A stretch of DNA of 64,000 bases from Streptomyces avicenniae (GCF_000719135.1 NZ_JOEK01000003.1:1-64000), one strand, 5' to 3'; counted from the stretch's first letter, positions 8,160 through 17,934 are shown. Program-made: numbers and translations. The notes: generated by a model from the sequence alone, not told the origin.

Positions 8160-9200
8160 TCAGGAGACGGGGTCCACCGGGTTGACCCGATCGACGAACA
8201 GCGGGTCGAGCGGCGTGAAGGGCAGCCGTGGCATGGCCTCCGGGGTGGTGGCGAACGCCGCGGCCAGCACCTCGTGGGCGAAGCCGCTGACCGACGCCTT
8301 GTAGCCGATGTCCGCCGGGGTGGCCTGGTCGAAGTAGACGAGGAAGTGCAGGTCGCCCTCGCCGACGTCCTCGATCTGGTGCGGATAGGCGCGGGGTACG
8401 AAGTAGACGTCGCCCGGCCGCAGCAGGTAGGTCTCGGCGGAGCCGTCGGGGTTGAGCACGGTCATCCGCGCCTGCCCCTCGTGGACGTAGCCCATCTCGG
8501 CCGTGACCGGGTGCCAGTGCGGCTCGCGCATGCCCTCGTCGAGGACGCGCAGCGAGTACATCGAGATGTTCTCCAGGATCGGCCAGAACTGCTTGCGCGC
8601 GGTCTTCGCCGAGCCTGAGGGGAGGTCGATCGGCGCGGCCATCGCCTCGACGTCGAACCGGTGGAGGTTGGGGCGGCGGGCGTCGAGGGGGACGTCGGCC
8701 GGGCCGCGGCGGCTGCCGAGGCGGGTGTCGGTGGTGCTGCGGCGCAGGGTGGCGAAGGCGGAGGACGGCAGGCCGTAGGTGTTGCCGAGGACGGCGTCGG
8801 TCATGGCGCCGAAGGCGGCGGAGATGCCGAAGTCCTCGGGGCTCTCGTGGGTGAAGCCGCTGATGAACTCGGCGTCGGACTGCCCGGTGTTCTCGATGTG
8901 GTGCAGGGCGCCCGAGGGGACGAAGAACATCTGGCCCGCCGTGACGGTGAAGCTGTCGAAGGCGTCCTCGGTCCCGAATATGGTCACCAGCGCCTCCCCG
9001 CGTACGCAGTAGGTGAGTTCGGAGGCGTTGGCGTGCCAGTGGGGTTCGCGGACGCCGAGCGGGGCGAGGACCGTGCGGCGGATGGACAGGCGGCGCAGCA
9101 ACGGGAGGTCGGCCGAGGTCAGTTCGGTGATCGTCCCGGAGTCCGATCCGAGGCTGGGTTCCTTGTGGAGCAGGGAACGTACGTGTGCGTACTGCGGCAT
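8160..9200 (-). CDS. Bicupin protein, oxalate decarboxylase-like
   Basis: This 346-residue protein has two cupin domains. The first has HWHANASE (H54, H56, E61) with H100 in GALHH. The second has HWHPVTAE (H228, H230, E235) with H274 in YPHQIE. Both metal sites therefore look complete, as in the Mn-dependent oxalate decarboxylases. The SENS-type lid of Bacillus OxdC is not evident, so the actual substrate may differ. The gene lies 39 bases downstream of an NRAMP Mn importer on the same strand, which fits a Mn-requiring enzyme. No signal peptide is visible, so it should be cytoplasmic. Confidence 0.82.
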   Translation of the reverse strand: MPQYAHVRSLLHKEPSLGSDSGTITELTSADLPLLRRLSIRRTVLAPLGVREPHWHANASELTYCVRGEALVTIFGTEDAFDSFTVTAGQMFFVPSGALHHIENTGQSDAEFISGFTHESPEDFGISAAFGAMTDAVLGNTYGLPSSAFATLRRSTTDTRLGSRRGPADVPLDARRPNLHRFDVEAMAAPIDLPSGSAKTARKQFWPILENISMYSLRVLDEGMREPHWHPVTAEMGYVHEGQARMTVLNPDGSAETYLLRPGDVYFVPRAYPHQIEDVGEGDLHFLVYFDQATPADIGYKASVSGFAHEVLAAAFATTPEAMPRLPFTPLDPLFVDRVNPVDPVS

Positions 9201-9239
9201 GCGGGCTCCTTCTGGGGTGGGACGGGGCGGTGGGGTGGG

Positions 9240-10562
9240 TCAGGCGCCGAGTGTGGCGGCGCACGCCAGGGCGGCGACGGTGGCGCCGATGAGGGCCGCG
9301 GCCCAGGTGGTGCCGCGGGCGTTGACCAGCGTTCCCATCACCGTCCTGTCGCGGCTGAAGAGGATCAGCAGCGCGACGGCGACCGGTACGCCGAGGGAGA
9401 CGAACACCTGGCTGGCGACGAGGAGGTGCGTCATCGGCACCTGCGCGGTCATGAGGACGGCGGCGGGGGTGAGGGTGAGGAGCCGCCGCGCCGTGGGCGG
9501 GATGCGGCGGACGAGCAGGTCGCGGGCCATGACGTCACCGGCGAGGGCGCCGACGCCGCAGGAGGAGAGGCCGGAGGCGAGGAGGGCGACGGCGAAGGCG
9601 AGGGCCGCGGCGCCGCCTGCCCGGGTGAGCAACTCGCCGTGGGCGCCGGTGAGATCGCCCGTCCAGGCGCCGTCCGTGAGGGAGGCGAGACCGGCTCCGA
9701 AGACGATCATCGAGGCGTTGACCAGCGTCGCGACGCCGAGGCCGAGCAGGCAGTCGGTCCGCAGGGCGCGGCGGACCCGCCCGGGGTGACGCTGGGCTGT
9801 GGCCGCGTCCGTGCCGGTCTGGACGACGGCGGAGTGCAGGTAGAGGGCGTGCGGCATGACCGTGGCGCCGATCATGGCGAGGATCAGCGGCAGGGCGTCG
9901 CCCGTCGGCCCGTGCGGGACCAGACCGGCCGCCAGCGCGGTGGGGGACTGGTGGCCCACGGCCAGGACGGCGAAGAGGAAGCCGCCGCCGACCAGCACCA
10001 GGGAGGCCGCCGCGGCGAGTTCGAAGCCGCGGGTGTGCCCGCGCTGCCGCAGGGCGACGACGAGCAGCGAGGCCGCCGCCGCGAGGAGGGCGGCCAGCCA
10101 GACCGGGGTGCCGAACAGCAGCCGCATGCCGATCGCGGCGCCGACGAACTCGGCGATCTCGGTGGCGGCGACGACCAGTTCGCCCTGCCACCACAGGGCA
10201 CGTCTGCCCCCGGGGCCGAACCGCTCCCGGCACAGCAGCGGCAGGCTCTTGCCGGTCGCCACCCCGACCTTCGCCGACAGGTACTGGAGCAACGTGGCGC
10301 ACGCGCTGGCCAGCACCACCACCCAGAGCAGGCGGTAGCCCTGGGTCGCGCCCGCCGTCAGGTTGACCGCGAAGTTGCCCGGGTCGATGTAGGCGATGGC
10401 CGCGACGAAGGCCGGGCCGACGAGCCGCCTGGTCCGCGGGACGCCGGGCCCGGCGCGGACCGTGCCAGGACCGCGCGCGGACTCCGTGGGCGCGAGCGCG
10501 GGCGGGGATGTCCGTGCCGGGGGGCCGGTGGCCGGGGACTCCGGGGAACCGCTGTGCTTCAT
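9240..10562 (-). CDS. mntH: NRAMP family Mn2+/divalent metal transporter
   Basis: This 440-residue membrane protein has a disordered N-terminal ~45 residues and then about 11 hydrophobic segments. The NRAMP metal-site signatures are present: DPGN at residues 60-63 in the first helix and MPH at 236-238 in the sixth. These residues coordinate Mn2+/Fe2+ in the family, and transport is proton-driven. It is first in a two-gene operon with the bicupin. No MntR or Fur box could be assigned by eye in the 109 bases upstream. Confidence 0.92.
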   Translation of the reverse strand: MKHSGSPESPATGPPARTSPPALAPTESARGPGTVRAGPGVPRTRRLVGPAFVAAIAYIDPGNFAVNLTAGATQGYRLLWVVVLASACATLLQYLSAKVGVATGKSLPLLCRERFGPGGRRALWWQGELVVAATEIAEFVGAAIGMRLLFGTPVWLAALLAAAASLLVVALRQRGHTRGFELAAAASLVLVGGGFLFAVLAVGHQSPTALAAGLVPHGPTGDALPLILAMIGATVMPHALYLHSAVVQTGTDAATAQRHPGRVRRALRTDCLLGLGVATLVNASMIVFGAGLASLTDGAWTGDLTGAHGELLTRAGGAAALAFAVALLASGLSSCGVGALAGDVMARDLLVRRIPPTARRLLTLTPAAVLMTAQVPMTHLLVASQVFVSLGVPVAVALLILFSRDRTVMGTLVNARGTTWAAALIGATVAALACAATLGA

Positions 10563-10671
10563 GACGAATCCTGCCGCCGAGGGGAGTCGTCACGAACGTA
10601 TGAGGTGCGCTCACGGTGTGCCACCGCTGACGGGCGCGCGGGTGAGGACCGGCGGCCGGTCCCCTCCTGCG

Positions 10672-11730
10672 TCAGTCGGTCGGCGCGTCCTGCGCGTCCT
10701 GCGCGTCCGGGAGGTGCGGGGGCAGGCCGAACAGCGGGAAGAACCGCTCGGTGTCGAGGAACGAGTTGATCCCGGTGATGCGCCCCTCCGCGGTCTCGAT
10801 CACCTGGAGCGCCCAGGGCGTGTGCCCGCCGTCCGGGTCGGGACGGTACTGGCCGAAGGCCGGGAGGCCGTTGGCCGAGGTGGGTATGAGACGCGAGCCC
10901 CGGCAACCGTGCCCCGGGCCCAGCATCCAGGCGCAGACGTCGTCCGCGCCGCGCACCCACAGGTCGTAGGGCGGCATGCTCAGCGTCGCGTCCTCGTGGA
11001 GCAGCGTGGTGAGGGAGTCGAGGTCGTACCGCTCGAAGGCGTCGAGGTAGCGGGCGAGCAGGTCCTTCTCCTCGGTGGACAGCGCCTCGGCCGACACCGC
11101 GTCGCCCGGGGCGAGGGCCGCGTCGCCCGCGGCGTTGAGCCCGGTGGTCGCGATGGTCGCGCGGGCCCGCTGGAGCGCGCTGTTGACGGAGGCCACGCTC
11201 GTGCCGAGGAGTTCGGCGACCTCGCTCGCCTTCCACGCCAGCACCTCGCGCAGGATCAGCACCGCGCGCTGCCGTGGCGCCAGGTGCTGGAGCGCGGCGA
11301 TCAGGGCCAGCCGGACGGACTCGCGCGCCTCGGCACGCTCGGCCGGGTCGGTGGCCGAGAGCATCCGGCTGTCGGGCATGGGCTCGACCCACGCCGTCTC
11401 GGGCAGCGGCGGCCCGAGCACCGCGGAGGCGGTCGGGGTGGGGGAGGACAGGTCCATGGGCCGGGCACGGCGGCTGCTGCCGGACAGCATGGTGAGACAG
11501 ACGTTGGTCGCGATGCGGTACAGCCATGAGCGGAGGGAGGAGCGCCCCTCGAAGCGGTCCAGGCCGCGCCAGGCGCGCACCAGCGTCTCCTGCACCGCGT
11601 CCTCCGCCTCGAAGGCCGACCCCAGCATGCGGTAGCAGTACGCCGTCAGCTCCTTGCGGTGGCGCTCCAGCTGCGCCTCGGTCACCGGCTCGTCTGCGGA
11701 CGTCGCGGTCGGTGTCGCGGCTCGGCTCAT
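10672..11730 (-). CDS. ECF-type sigma factor with SnoaL-like C-terminal domain
   Basis: This 352-residue protein contains sigma region 2 ([19 protein letters not shown], then [15 protein letters not shown]) and region 4 ([27 protein letters not shown], then VNSALQRAR). A C-terminal domain of about 140 residues resembles SnoaL/NTF2 ([33 protein letters not shown]). Large ECF factors of this kind (the TIGR02960/SigG-like class) usually lack an adjacent anti-sigma factor and are thought to be controlled by the fused domain. That matches this locus. ATG 11730 starts the sigma-like segment; the frame stays open upstream but is not coding there. Confidence 0.9.
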   Translation of the reverse strand: MSRAATPTATSADEPVTEAQLERHRKELTAYCYRMLGSAFEAEDAVQETLVRAWRGLDRFEGRSSLRSWLYRIATNVCLTMLSGSSRRARPMDLSSPTPTASAVLGPPLPETAWVEPMPDSRMLSATDPAERAEARESVRLALIAALQHLAPRQRAVLILREVLAWKASEVAELLGTSVASVNSALQRARATIATTGLNAAGDAALAPGDAVSAEALSTEEKDLLARYLDAFERYDLDSLTTLLHEDATLSMPPYDLWVRGADDVCAWMLGPGHGCRGSRLIPTSANGLPAFGQYRPDPDGGHTPWALQVIETAEGRITGINSFLDTERFFPLFGLPPHLPDAQDAQDAPTD

Positions 11731-11825
11731 GACGGGTACCCCTCGGCTGTTGACTTTCCGGACAAGGCGGGCGGTCGATCTGCCTGCCACCCTAGCCAGG
11801 GGGTCTGACAACGGCCGGTTGCCGC

Positions 11826-12401
11826 TCAGGCGCGCAGCCGTCCTGCCAGGTCCTCGGCCTCCTCGCGGCTGAAGCCGCTGACGACGACCTCGCCGCCGTC
11901 GATCCTGCTGGTCACGACCGGGGCCGTCAGCAGACGCTCGCCCAGCAGCATCGCCAGCCTGCTGCCGCCCCGCCCCTCGTCCGCGACGGTCGCCGTCAGG
12001 TCGCCGAACGCGCGGGCGTCCGTGCTCCGCAGGACGATGAGGACGGACCAGTCGCCCGCGGGGGAGGGCTCCGCGTGCGCGTCCTGGACGCGCTGGACCG
12101 CCATGCCGTCCGCGTCGCGCAGGGTGAGGCAGACGCCGTCGTCCGTGACGGTCCTGCCCGGTTCCTCGACCGAGCAGGGGCTGCCCGCCTCGGCCGCCAC
12201 GGGTATGAAGCGCAGGGGCGCGGCCTGTTCCGAACCCCCGGGCGACGTGCCCGCCGACAGGACCGCCAGAATGGTCATGGCCACGCCGAGGAGGGCCAGG
12301 ACGCCCACGAGCAGCGCGGGCCAGGAACCGTCGCGGCGCGCCGGTGGTGTCACACGCGGCGGACCGCCGGACCACGGACCGTTCGCTTGGGCAGAGCTCA
12401 T
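11826..12401 (-). CDS. SecDF P1 head subdomain-like membrane protein
   Basis: This 191-residue protein has a cytoplasmic N-terminus, one membrane helix ([22 protein letters not shown]) and an extracytoplasmic domain. The end of that domain ([43 protein letters not shown]) resembles the P1 head region of SecD, where DG-x-V-x-S-A-P and G-F-T-x-E-E-A motifs recur. It is not a SecD translocase because the other SecD parts are absent. ATG 12401 starts about 100 bases from the divergent kinase gene, suggesting shared control. Its function is unknown. Confidence 0.72.
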   Translation of the reverse strand: MSSAQANGPWSGGPPRVTPPARRDGSWPALLVGVLALLGVAMTILAVLSAGTSPGGSEQAAPLRFIPVAAEAGSPCSVEEPGRTVTDDGVCLTLRDADGMAVQRVQDAHAEPSPAGDWSVLIVLRSTDARAFGDLTATVADEGRGGSRLAMLLGERLLTAPVVTSRIDGGEVVVSGFSREEAEDLAGRLRA

Positions 12402-12501
12402 TCCAGGCCCCCTCCGGAGACGCCGCGTGGCGCTTAAAGTAGCGGTACCGGTGGCGGATGCGCAGGCCGTCGGCCGGACAGGAAGACGGGGGGTGCGTGG
12501 C

Positions 12502-14022
12502 ATGCGGGACCGGATTCTCGAAGGCCGTTACCGGATCGGGGAACGGATCGGCGCCGGTGCCATGGGCACGGTCTGGGAGGCGCTCGACCTCCGGCTGGAA
12601 CGGCAGGTGGCCGTCAAGGTCGTCGGCGCGGCGGCGGTCGGCCGTGACCCGCGGGCCAAGGAGCGGTTCGAGCGGGAGGCCAAACTGCTGGCCGGGCTGT
12701 CCAGTCCGTTCATCGTCACGGTGCACGACGCCGGTGAGTCGCGCTTCGACGAGGCGGGGGAACGGTTCCTCTTCCTCGTCATGGAACGGCTGCGCGGCCG
12801 GTCCCTTGAGCAGGTGCTCGCCGACGAACTCCCGCCGCTCGGCGAGGTGGCGCGCTGGGGCGAGCACATCTGCCGCGCGCTGGCCGTCGCGCACGGCTCC
12901 GGTGTGGTGCACCGCGACCTCAAGCCCGCCAACGTGATGGTCGGCCCCGACGGGCTCGCGCGCGTCCTGGACTTCGGGATCGCCGCCGTCCTCGCCGAGT
13001 CCACCGACCACGCGCGCCTCACATCCACCGGCGTCGTCGTGGGCACGCCGTCGTACATGTCGCCCGAGCAGATCGAGGGCCGCACGGTGGACACCCGCAG
13101 CGACCTCTACTCGGCCGGGTGCGTGCTGTACGCCCTGGCCACGGGCCGTCCGCCGTTCCTCGGGCCCTCCCTCTACCAGTTGCTGCGCCAGCAGATGGAG
13201 GAGGAGCCCGTCCCGCCGAGCGTGCTGCGGCCCGGGCTGCCCACCGCCTGGGACGAGCTGATCCTCGCGATGCTCGCCAAGCCGTCGGCCGCGCGGCCGG
13301 ATTCGGCCGCCGAGGTCGCCGAGCGGCTGCGCGACCTGTCCCTGCGGTCCGCCGACGTGCCACCCGCCGCCCCGGCGGACACCGGCACCGTCTCCTACCA
13401 GCCCACGCGGGTGGACCCGCGCTCGGTGCTGCTCGCCAACTGCCCGCGCCCCGAGGGCGGGCGGCTGCCGCTGGCCACCGGGCAGCGGATGCGGCTGGCC
13501 GAGGTGCTGCCGGGGGCGGACACGTTCCGCGTCTGCCTGGACTGGCGGACGCCCGACGGGGTCGCCGTGGACGTGGACGGCAGCGCGTTCGTCGTGGACG
13601 AGGCGGGCGCCGTGCTGTCCGACGAGCACTTCGTCTTCTACAACAACCCGGAGCCCGAGGCGGTCGGCGTCCGGCTGGGCGGCGACGACCCGGAGGCCGT
13701 CTTCACCGTGGACCTGCCGAAGCTCGCCGAGCGGGCGGAGCGCGTCGTGTTCGCGCTGTCCCTCGACGAGGAGCAGAGCGACGCGGGCGGCGACCTGTCG
13801 CTGGTCAGCCTGCTGCACGCCAGGCTGCTCGGTGTCGCGAACGACGCGGAGCTGCTGTGCTACGGCTTCCCCGCGGGACCTCCCGGGGCGACCGGGCTGA
13901 CGATCGGGGAGCTGGTCAGGGAGGAGGACGGCTGGTGGTTCTCGGCCGTCAGCAGGTCCTTCGACGGCGGGCTCGCCGAGGCCGCCATGACGTACGGGGT
14001 GTCGGTGGAGGCCGACGCGTGA
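12502..14022 (+). CDS. Ser/Thr protein kinase fused to a TerD-like domain
   Basis: This 506-residue cytoplasmic protein starts with a Hanks-type kinase domain (about residues 8-275): glycine loop [12 protein letters not shown], catalytic lysine in VAVKVV (K39), HRDLKPAN (137-144), DFG (157-159) and the SPE substrate-loop motif. A short linker leads to a C-terminal ~180-residue domain with the TerD pattern: [24 protein letters not shown], then [12 protein letters not shown], then FALSLDE. TerD domains bind Ca2+ and belong to tellurite/stress systems. No membrane helix is present, unlike PknB-type kinases. A GTG at 12493 is an alternative start. Direct fusion of a kinase with TerD is unusual. 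Confidence 0.86.
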   Translation: MRDRILEGRYRIGERIGAGAMGTVWEALDLRLERQVAVKVVGAAAVGRDPRAKERFEREAKLLAGLSSPFIVTVHDAGESRFDEAGERFLFLVMERLRGRSLEQVLADELPPLGEVARWGEHICRALAVAHGSGVVHRDLKPANVMVGPDGLARVLDFGIAAVLAESTDHARLTSTGVVVGTPSYMSPEQIEGRTVDTRSDLYSAGCVLYALATGRPPFLGPSLYQLLRQQMEEEPVPPSVLRPGLPTAWDELILAMLAKPSAARPDSAAEVAERLRDLSLRSADVPPAAPADTGTVSYQPTRVDPRSVLLANCPRPEGGRLPLATGQRMRLAEVLPGADTFRVCLDWRTPDGVAVDVDGSAFVVDEAGAVLSDEHFVFYNNPEPEAVGVRLGGDDPEAVFTVDLPKLAERAERVVFALSLDEEQSDAGGDLSLVSLLHARLLGVANDAELLCYGFPAGPPGATGLTIGELVREEDGWWFSAVSRSFDGGLAEAAMTYGVSVEADA

Positions 14023-14046
14023 CGGGCGCGCGGCGTCCTGGCGTGG

Positions 14047-14955
14047 CTATTTGAGCAGCCGGGAGAGGCGGCGGTCGGCCAGCGGCCTGCCGCCCGTCTG
14101 GCAGGTCGGGCAGTACTGGAGGGCCGAGTCGCTGTAGGAGACCTCCCGGATCGTGTCGCCGCAGACGGGGCACGGCTGCCCGGCGCGGCCGTGGACGCGC
14201 AGGCCGGTCTTCTTCTCCGCCTTGAGCCGCCCGGCGGCGACGCCGCGGGAGCGTGCGACGGCCTCCCGCAGCGTGCCGGTCAGGGCCTCGTACAGCCCGG
14301 CGGTCTCGGCCTCCGTCAGCGTGTCGGCCAGCTTGAAGGGGGACATGCGGGCGGCGTGGAGGATCTCGTCCGAGTAGGCGTTGCCGACGCCCGCGAGCAC
14401 GCCCTGGTCGCGCAGGACGCCCTTGATCCGCCGGTGCTCGCCCGCGAGCAGCGCGGCGAACGCGGCGCCGTCGAACGACGGGGCGAGCGGGTCGGGGCCG
14501 AGCCTGGCGACGCCGGGGACCTCGGCGGGGTCGCGTACGCAGTGGACGGCGAGGCGTTTCTGCGTGCCCGCCTCGGTGAGGTCGAAGCCCGGTCCTGGGG
14601 AGTCGGGGGAGTCGGGGGAGCCCTCCAGCAGGACGCGCAGCGCGAGCGGGCCCTTGCCGGGGCGCGGCGGGGCGGCGGGCGGGGCGTCCTGCCAGCGCAG
14701 CCACCCGGCCCGGGCGAGGTGGACGACGAGGTGGAGCGGGCCGTCCGTCACGCCCCCGGCGGTGTCGATCGTGAGGTCGAGGAACTTGCCGTGCCGCGCG
14801 ACGGCGGTGACGGTTCCGCCCTCGACGGCGGAGAGCGGCGGGTCGTAGGTCTTCAGGACGTGGAAGGCGACCGGCAGTGCGCGCGTCACCCGCCGGCCCA
14901 CGGCATGGCCGGTCAGGAACTCGCGCAGTGCCTCCACCTCGGGCAGTTCGGGCAT
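14047..14955 (-). CDS. Fpg/Nei family DNA glycosylase
   Basis: This 302-residue base-excision repair enzyme starts with MPELPEVE, where Pro2 is the catalytic nucleophile and Glu3 assists. HGKFLDL holds the conserved lysine. A helix-two-turn-helix region includes VGNAYSDEILH. The C-terminus is a zinc finger (CPVC...CPTC). It should remove oxidised bases and nick abasic sites. Exact damage preference (Fpg or Nei type) cannot be assigned. It converges on the kinase gene with a 24-base gap. Confidence 0.9.
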   Translation of the reverse strand: MPELPEVEALREFLTGHAVGRRVTRALPVAFHVLKTYDPPLSAVEGGTVTAVARHGKFLDLTIDTAGGVTDGPLHLVVHLARAGWLRWQDAPPAAPPRPGKGPLALRVLLEGSPDSPDSPGPGFDLTEAGTQKRLAVHCVRDPAEVPGVARLGPDPLAPSFDGAAFAALLAGEHRRIKGVLRDQGVLAGVGNAYSDEILHAARMSPFKLADTLTEAETAGLYEALTGTLREAVARSRGVAAGRLKAEKKTGLRVHGRAGQPCPVCGDTIREVSYSDSALQYCPTCQTGGRPLADRRLSRLLK

Positions 14956-15022
14956 ACCTCCAGCGTAGGCGCGCCCACTGACATTCCGCCCGATGGGGGC
15001 GAACCGGGCGCGAGGCCCCGGC

Positions 15023-15670
15023 TCAGCGCTTGCGGACGAGCGTCACCCCGTCACGCACCGGCAGCAGGACGGACTCGACGCGCGGGTCGGCCGTCACCGT
15101 GTCGTTGATCTGCCGGATCGCGAGGTCGGCCGCGTCCTGCGCGGACGGGTCCACGACACGTCCCGACCGCAGCACGTTGTCCAGCACGATCAGCCCGCCG
15201 GGCCGCAGCCGCCGCACGATCTCCTCGTAGTAGACGGGGTAGCCGACCTTGTCCGCGTCGATGAACGCGAAGTCGATCGTCTCCTGCGGCGGCATGGCGC
15301 GCAGCGTGTCGGCGGCCGGGCCGATGCGCAGCTCGATGCGGTCCGTGAGGCCCGCGCGGTCCCAGTAGCGGCGGGCGATCGACGTCCACTCCTCGCTTAC
15401 GTCGCAGGCGATCAGCTGCCCGTCGGCGGGCAGACCGCGCGCGATGCAGATCGACGAGTAGCCGGTGAACGTGCCCACCTCGACGGCCGTGCGCGCCCCG
15501 GTGAGGCGGACCAGGAGGGTGAGGAAGGCGCCCTCGTCCTGCGTGATCTGCATGCTGATGTGGCCCGGCAGGGCGCGGCGGGTCTCCTCCGCCAGGTCGC
15601 GCAGCACGTCGTCGGCGGGGGTGGCGTGGGCGATGAGGTAGTCGTTCAGCGCGGGGTTCACGATGTCCAT
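15023..15670 (-). CDS. SAM-dependent O-methyltransferase (family 3)
   Basis: This 215-residue class I methyltransferase has the family-3 (caffeoyl-CoA/catechol OMT-like) pattern: VEVGTFTGYSSICIARGLP binds SAM, FIDADKVGYPVYYEEI is the metal/substrate motif, and GGLIVLDNVLRSGRVVDP carries the D-N metal ligands. These enzymes methylate catechol-like hydroxyls using Mg2+. The length is typical. The gene stands alone and its substrate is unknown. Confidence 0.9.
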   Translation of the reverse strand: MDIVNPALNDYLIAHATPADDVLRDLAEETRRALPGHISMQITQDEGAFLTLLVRLTGARTAVEVGTFTGYSSICIARGLPADGQLIACDVSEEWTSIARRYWDRAGLTDRIELRIGPAADTLRAMPPQETIDFAFIDADKVGYPVYYEEIVRRLRPGGLIVLDNVLRSGRVVDPSAQDAADLAIRQINDTVTADPRVESVLLPVRDGVTLVRKR

Positions 15671-15746
15671 GGGCTGACCCTAGAGCGTGCCTCCGACAGC
15701 CGCGCCCGCCCGACGCGGGGCGGCGGGCGGGCGGTCGTGGCGGGTG

Positions 15747-16964
15747 TCAGGGCTGCATGGGTCCTGGGACGTCGGCGCGGTCCGGGTCGTCCGCCCGCTC
15801 CTCCGCCTGGACCCGCAGGTACATCAGCGCGACCGTCAGCTCCGCCGGGTCGAGCGGCCCGTCCGACTCCGGCGGGTTGAGGGAGAGCGCGGAGCCGCCC
15901 GCGAGCGACAGGTGCAGCGGCAGCGTCACGGCCTCGGCGTCCTCGCCGCCTGGCGCCGCGTCGCCGAACTGCGCCAGGTCCACGGTCGCGTCCGTCAGCA
16001 CGCCGTTGCGGATCTGGAGGCGGGCGGTCACCCGCGCGTCGCCGTCCGCAGGTTCGCGTACGAGCGGCGGCAGGCCGAACTGCGTGAGCTGCGCGGTCAT
16101 CACCGACAGCATGGGCTCCAGGGCCCGCCACGCGTCGGCGGCGGGCAGGGTGACGTCCACCTGCTCCGCGCCGTCCGCCTCGCCGCGCCGGTGCAGTTCG
16201 CCCTCGGAGCGCAGCGCGTCGCCGAGCGCGTCCGCGAGGGCGAGCTGCGTCTCGGGGACGAGCAGCTCCGCGCCGTCCACGAGCGCGCCGCCGAGGCGGT
16301 TCGCGGTCTCCTGGTCCACGCCGCCCGCCTCGTCGAGGGCGGCGGCGTAGTCCTCGAAGCGGTACGGATCGACCTCGGTCCAGTTCCCGCGTAGGGCACC
16401 GGCTGCCGTGGCGACCGAGTCGGGCAGCCGCTCCGCGTCGTCCTCGAAGCGGGCCGCCGCGGTGACGGCGGCCTCGTCGCCGCCGTAGACGTCGTCCACG
16501 ATCGACTCGGCGCCGACGCGGACGTACGTGCGGTCCTCTATGTTCTTGACGCCCGCGACGTCCCGCCCGCCGAAGTTGACCGTCATCGCGCCGTCGAGCG
16601 GGTCGTCGGGGCCGAGGTCGCGCATGCGCAGCTCGCGCTCCGGGTCGCCCACGGCGATGGTCAGCTCCAGCTCCGACAGGAGCCGCGCCTCCTCGGGCGT
16701 GGCGGGCGCGCCGCCGTCGCGGGCGGCGGAGTGCGCGAGGTAGGCCGCCACCTGCTCGGGCGTGGCGTCGAGTACCGCGCCGATGGTGAGCGCCTCCCAG
16801 GACAGCAGCTCGTCCACGGCCTGGGACACGTCACGGCCCGCCTGCACGTTCTCCACGACCTGGCAGGCGAGGGTCGCGGAGGAGAGGAGGACGGCGCCGC
16901 CGACGGCGACGAGCCGCGTGCGGAACGGGCGGTGGGCGCTGTGGGGCTGGCGGCGGGTACTGAT
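15747..16964 (-). CDS. Lipoprotein of unknown function (start codon probably ATC)
   Basis: The frame is open through about residue 405. The first ATG/GTG is a GTG at 16856, but translating further upstream gives a convincing export signal: STRRQPHSAHRPFRTR, a hydrophobic run LVAVGGAVLLSS, then ATLAC with a lipidation-type cysteine. The only start placed properly before this is an ATC at 16964-16962 with GGAG 7 bases upstream. I therefore extend the gene to 16964. The mature part is a mixed alpha/beta protein, with strands such as DVTLPAADAWRALEPMLSVM, and shows no family I recognise. If the ATC is wrong, a frameshift or sequence error is the alternative. Confidence 0.66.
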   Translation of the reverse strand: MSTRRQPHSAHRPFRTRLVAVGGAVLLSSATLACQVVENVQAGRDVSQAVDELLSWEALTIGAVLDATPEQVAAYLAHSAARDGGAPATPEEARLLSELELTIAVGDPERELRMRDLGPDDPLDGAMTVNFGGRDVAGVKNIEDRTYVRVGAESIVDDVYGGDEAAVTAAARFEDDAERLPDSVATAAGALRGNWTEVDPYRFEDYAAALDEAGGVDQETANRLGGALVDGAELLVPETQLALADALGDALRSEGELHRRGEADGAEQVDVTLPAADAWRALEPMLSVMTAQLTQFGLPPLVREPADGDARVTARLQIRNGVLTDATVDLAQFGDAAPGGEDAEAVTLPLHLSLAGGSALSLNPPESDGPLDPAELTVALMYLRVQAEERADDPDRADVPGPMQP

Positions 16965-17211
16965 GTCGGCACTCCAGGTCCGTGGGGGGTCCGTGCGGGG
17001 CCACGCGGTGGTGACGATCGTGCCAGTCCAGTGTCCATGGGCGTCGCCGCGCCCCCGCGCCGGACCGCCGTATGTGGCCTGAGCGTCACCGTCCGGTAAG
17101 CGGCTCGTTAGCTGCGGCGGTCAGGAACGGTCCTGCTCCGGCCGGTTCGCGACACCCGCCGCGCCGGGGGCGGGCGCCGCCCCGCGCCGTGGAGGCCCTA
17201 GCCTCGGGGGC

Positions 17212-17934
17212 ATGCAGCCCCTCCCCGCCGAGCCGTCAGGCAACCGGTCAGACGAGCGCCGCCCGCCCTGGATCGTCGGGGTCTCCGGCGCGTCGGGGAC
17301 GCCGTACGCCGCGTCCGTCGTGCGTGCGCTGCTCGCCGCGGGGGAGACGGTGGACCTGGTCGTCAGCCGGGCGGCGCGGCTGACGCTGCTGGACGAGACG
17401 GGCGCGCCGTTCCGTGACGCGCACTGGCGCGCCGACCTGCGCGCGTGGCTCGCGCGGGGCGCGGACGGGGCGCCGGACGCGTTCGCGGTGGGGGACGCGG
17501 CGCTGGACGCCGTGCGCTACTGGCCCGCCGGTGACCTGGCGGCCGGTCCCTCGTCCGGCTCGTACCCGGCGCGCGGCATGCTGGTCGTGCCCGCGTCCAC
17601 CGCGTCGGTCGCGGGCATCGCGCTCGGCCTGTCCAAGGACCTGCTGCAACGCGCGGCGGCCGTGACGCTGAAGGAACGGCGCCCGCTGGTCGTCGCGGTG
17701 CGCGAGACGCCGCTGAACGGGCCGACGTTGCGGCAGCTCGTGGACCTGGACGCGGCGGGCGCGGTGGTGCTGCCCGCCTCGCCCGCCTTCTACGCGGGGG
17801 CGGCGCACATCCAGGACCTGGTGGACTTCGTCGCGGGCCGCGCGCTGGACGCGGTGGGCGTGCCGCACGGGCTGTACCGGCGGTGGCGGGGCGAACTGGG
17901 CGGGGCGGACGGGGCGCGCGCCGGGCACTCGTAG
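17212..17934 (+). CDS. ubiX: UbiX-type flavin prenyltransferase
   Basis: This 240-residue protein has the UbiX/Pad1 flavoprotein pattern: GVSGASGTPYAASVVRALL for FMN, then PASTASVAGIALGLSKDLLQRAAAVTLKERRPLVVAVRETPLN, including the K-E-R-R-P-L and R-E-T-P segments that bind the prenyl phosphate. It makes prenyl-FMN, the cofactor of UbiD-type decarboxylases. In Streptomyces such a decarboxylase serves the futalosine menaquinone route, and mqnE lies two genes downstream. No ubiD or prenyltransferase gene is present in the window. A TAGCCT hexamer 7 bases before the ATG suggests a leaderless transcript. Confidence 0.92.
   Translation: MQPLPAEPSGNRSDERRPPWIVGVSGASGTPYAASVVRALLAAGETVDLVVSRAARLTLLDETGAPFRDAHWRADLRAWLARGADGAPDAFAVGDAALDAVRYWPAGDLAAGPSSGSYPARGMLVVPASTASVAGIALGLSKDLLQRAAAVTLKERRPLVVAVRETPLNGPTLRQLVDLDAAGAVVLPASPAFYAGAAHIQDLVDFVAGRALDAVGVPHGLYRRWRGELGGADGARAGHS

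Noticed and set aside
8661..10769. A 702-residue plus-strand ORF opposite the bicupin and mntH genes
   Set aside because: Its translation is Gly/Arg/Asp/Glu-rich without domains. The minus strand in the same region codes recognisable cupin and NRAMP proteins.
10672..13818. A 1048-residue minus-strand ORF across sigma factor, SecDF-head and kinase regions
   Set aside because: Only its last 352 codons form the sigma factor. The remainder is antisense to the kinase and has no family resemblance.
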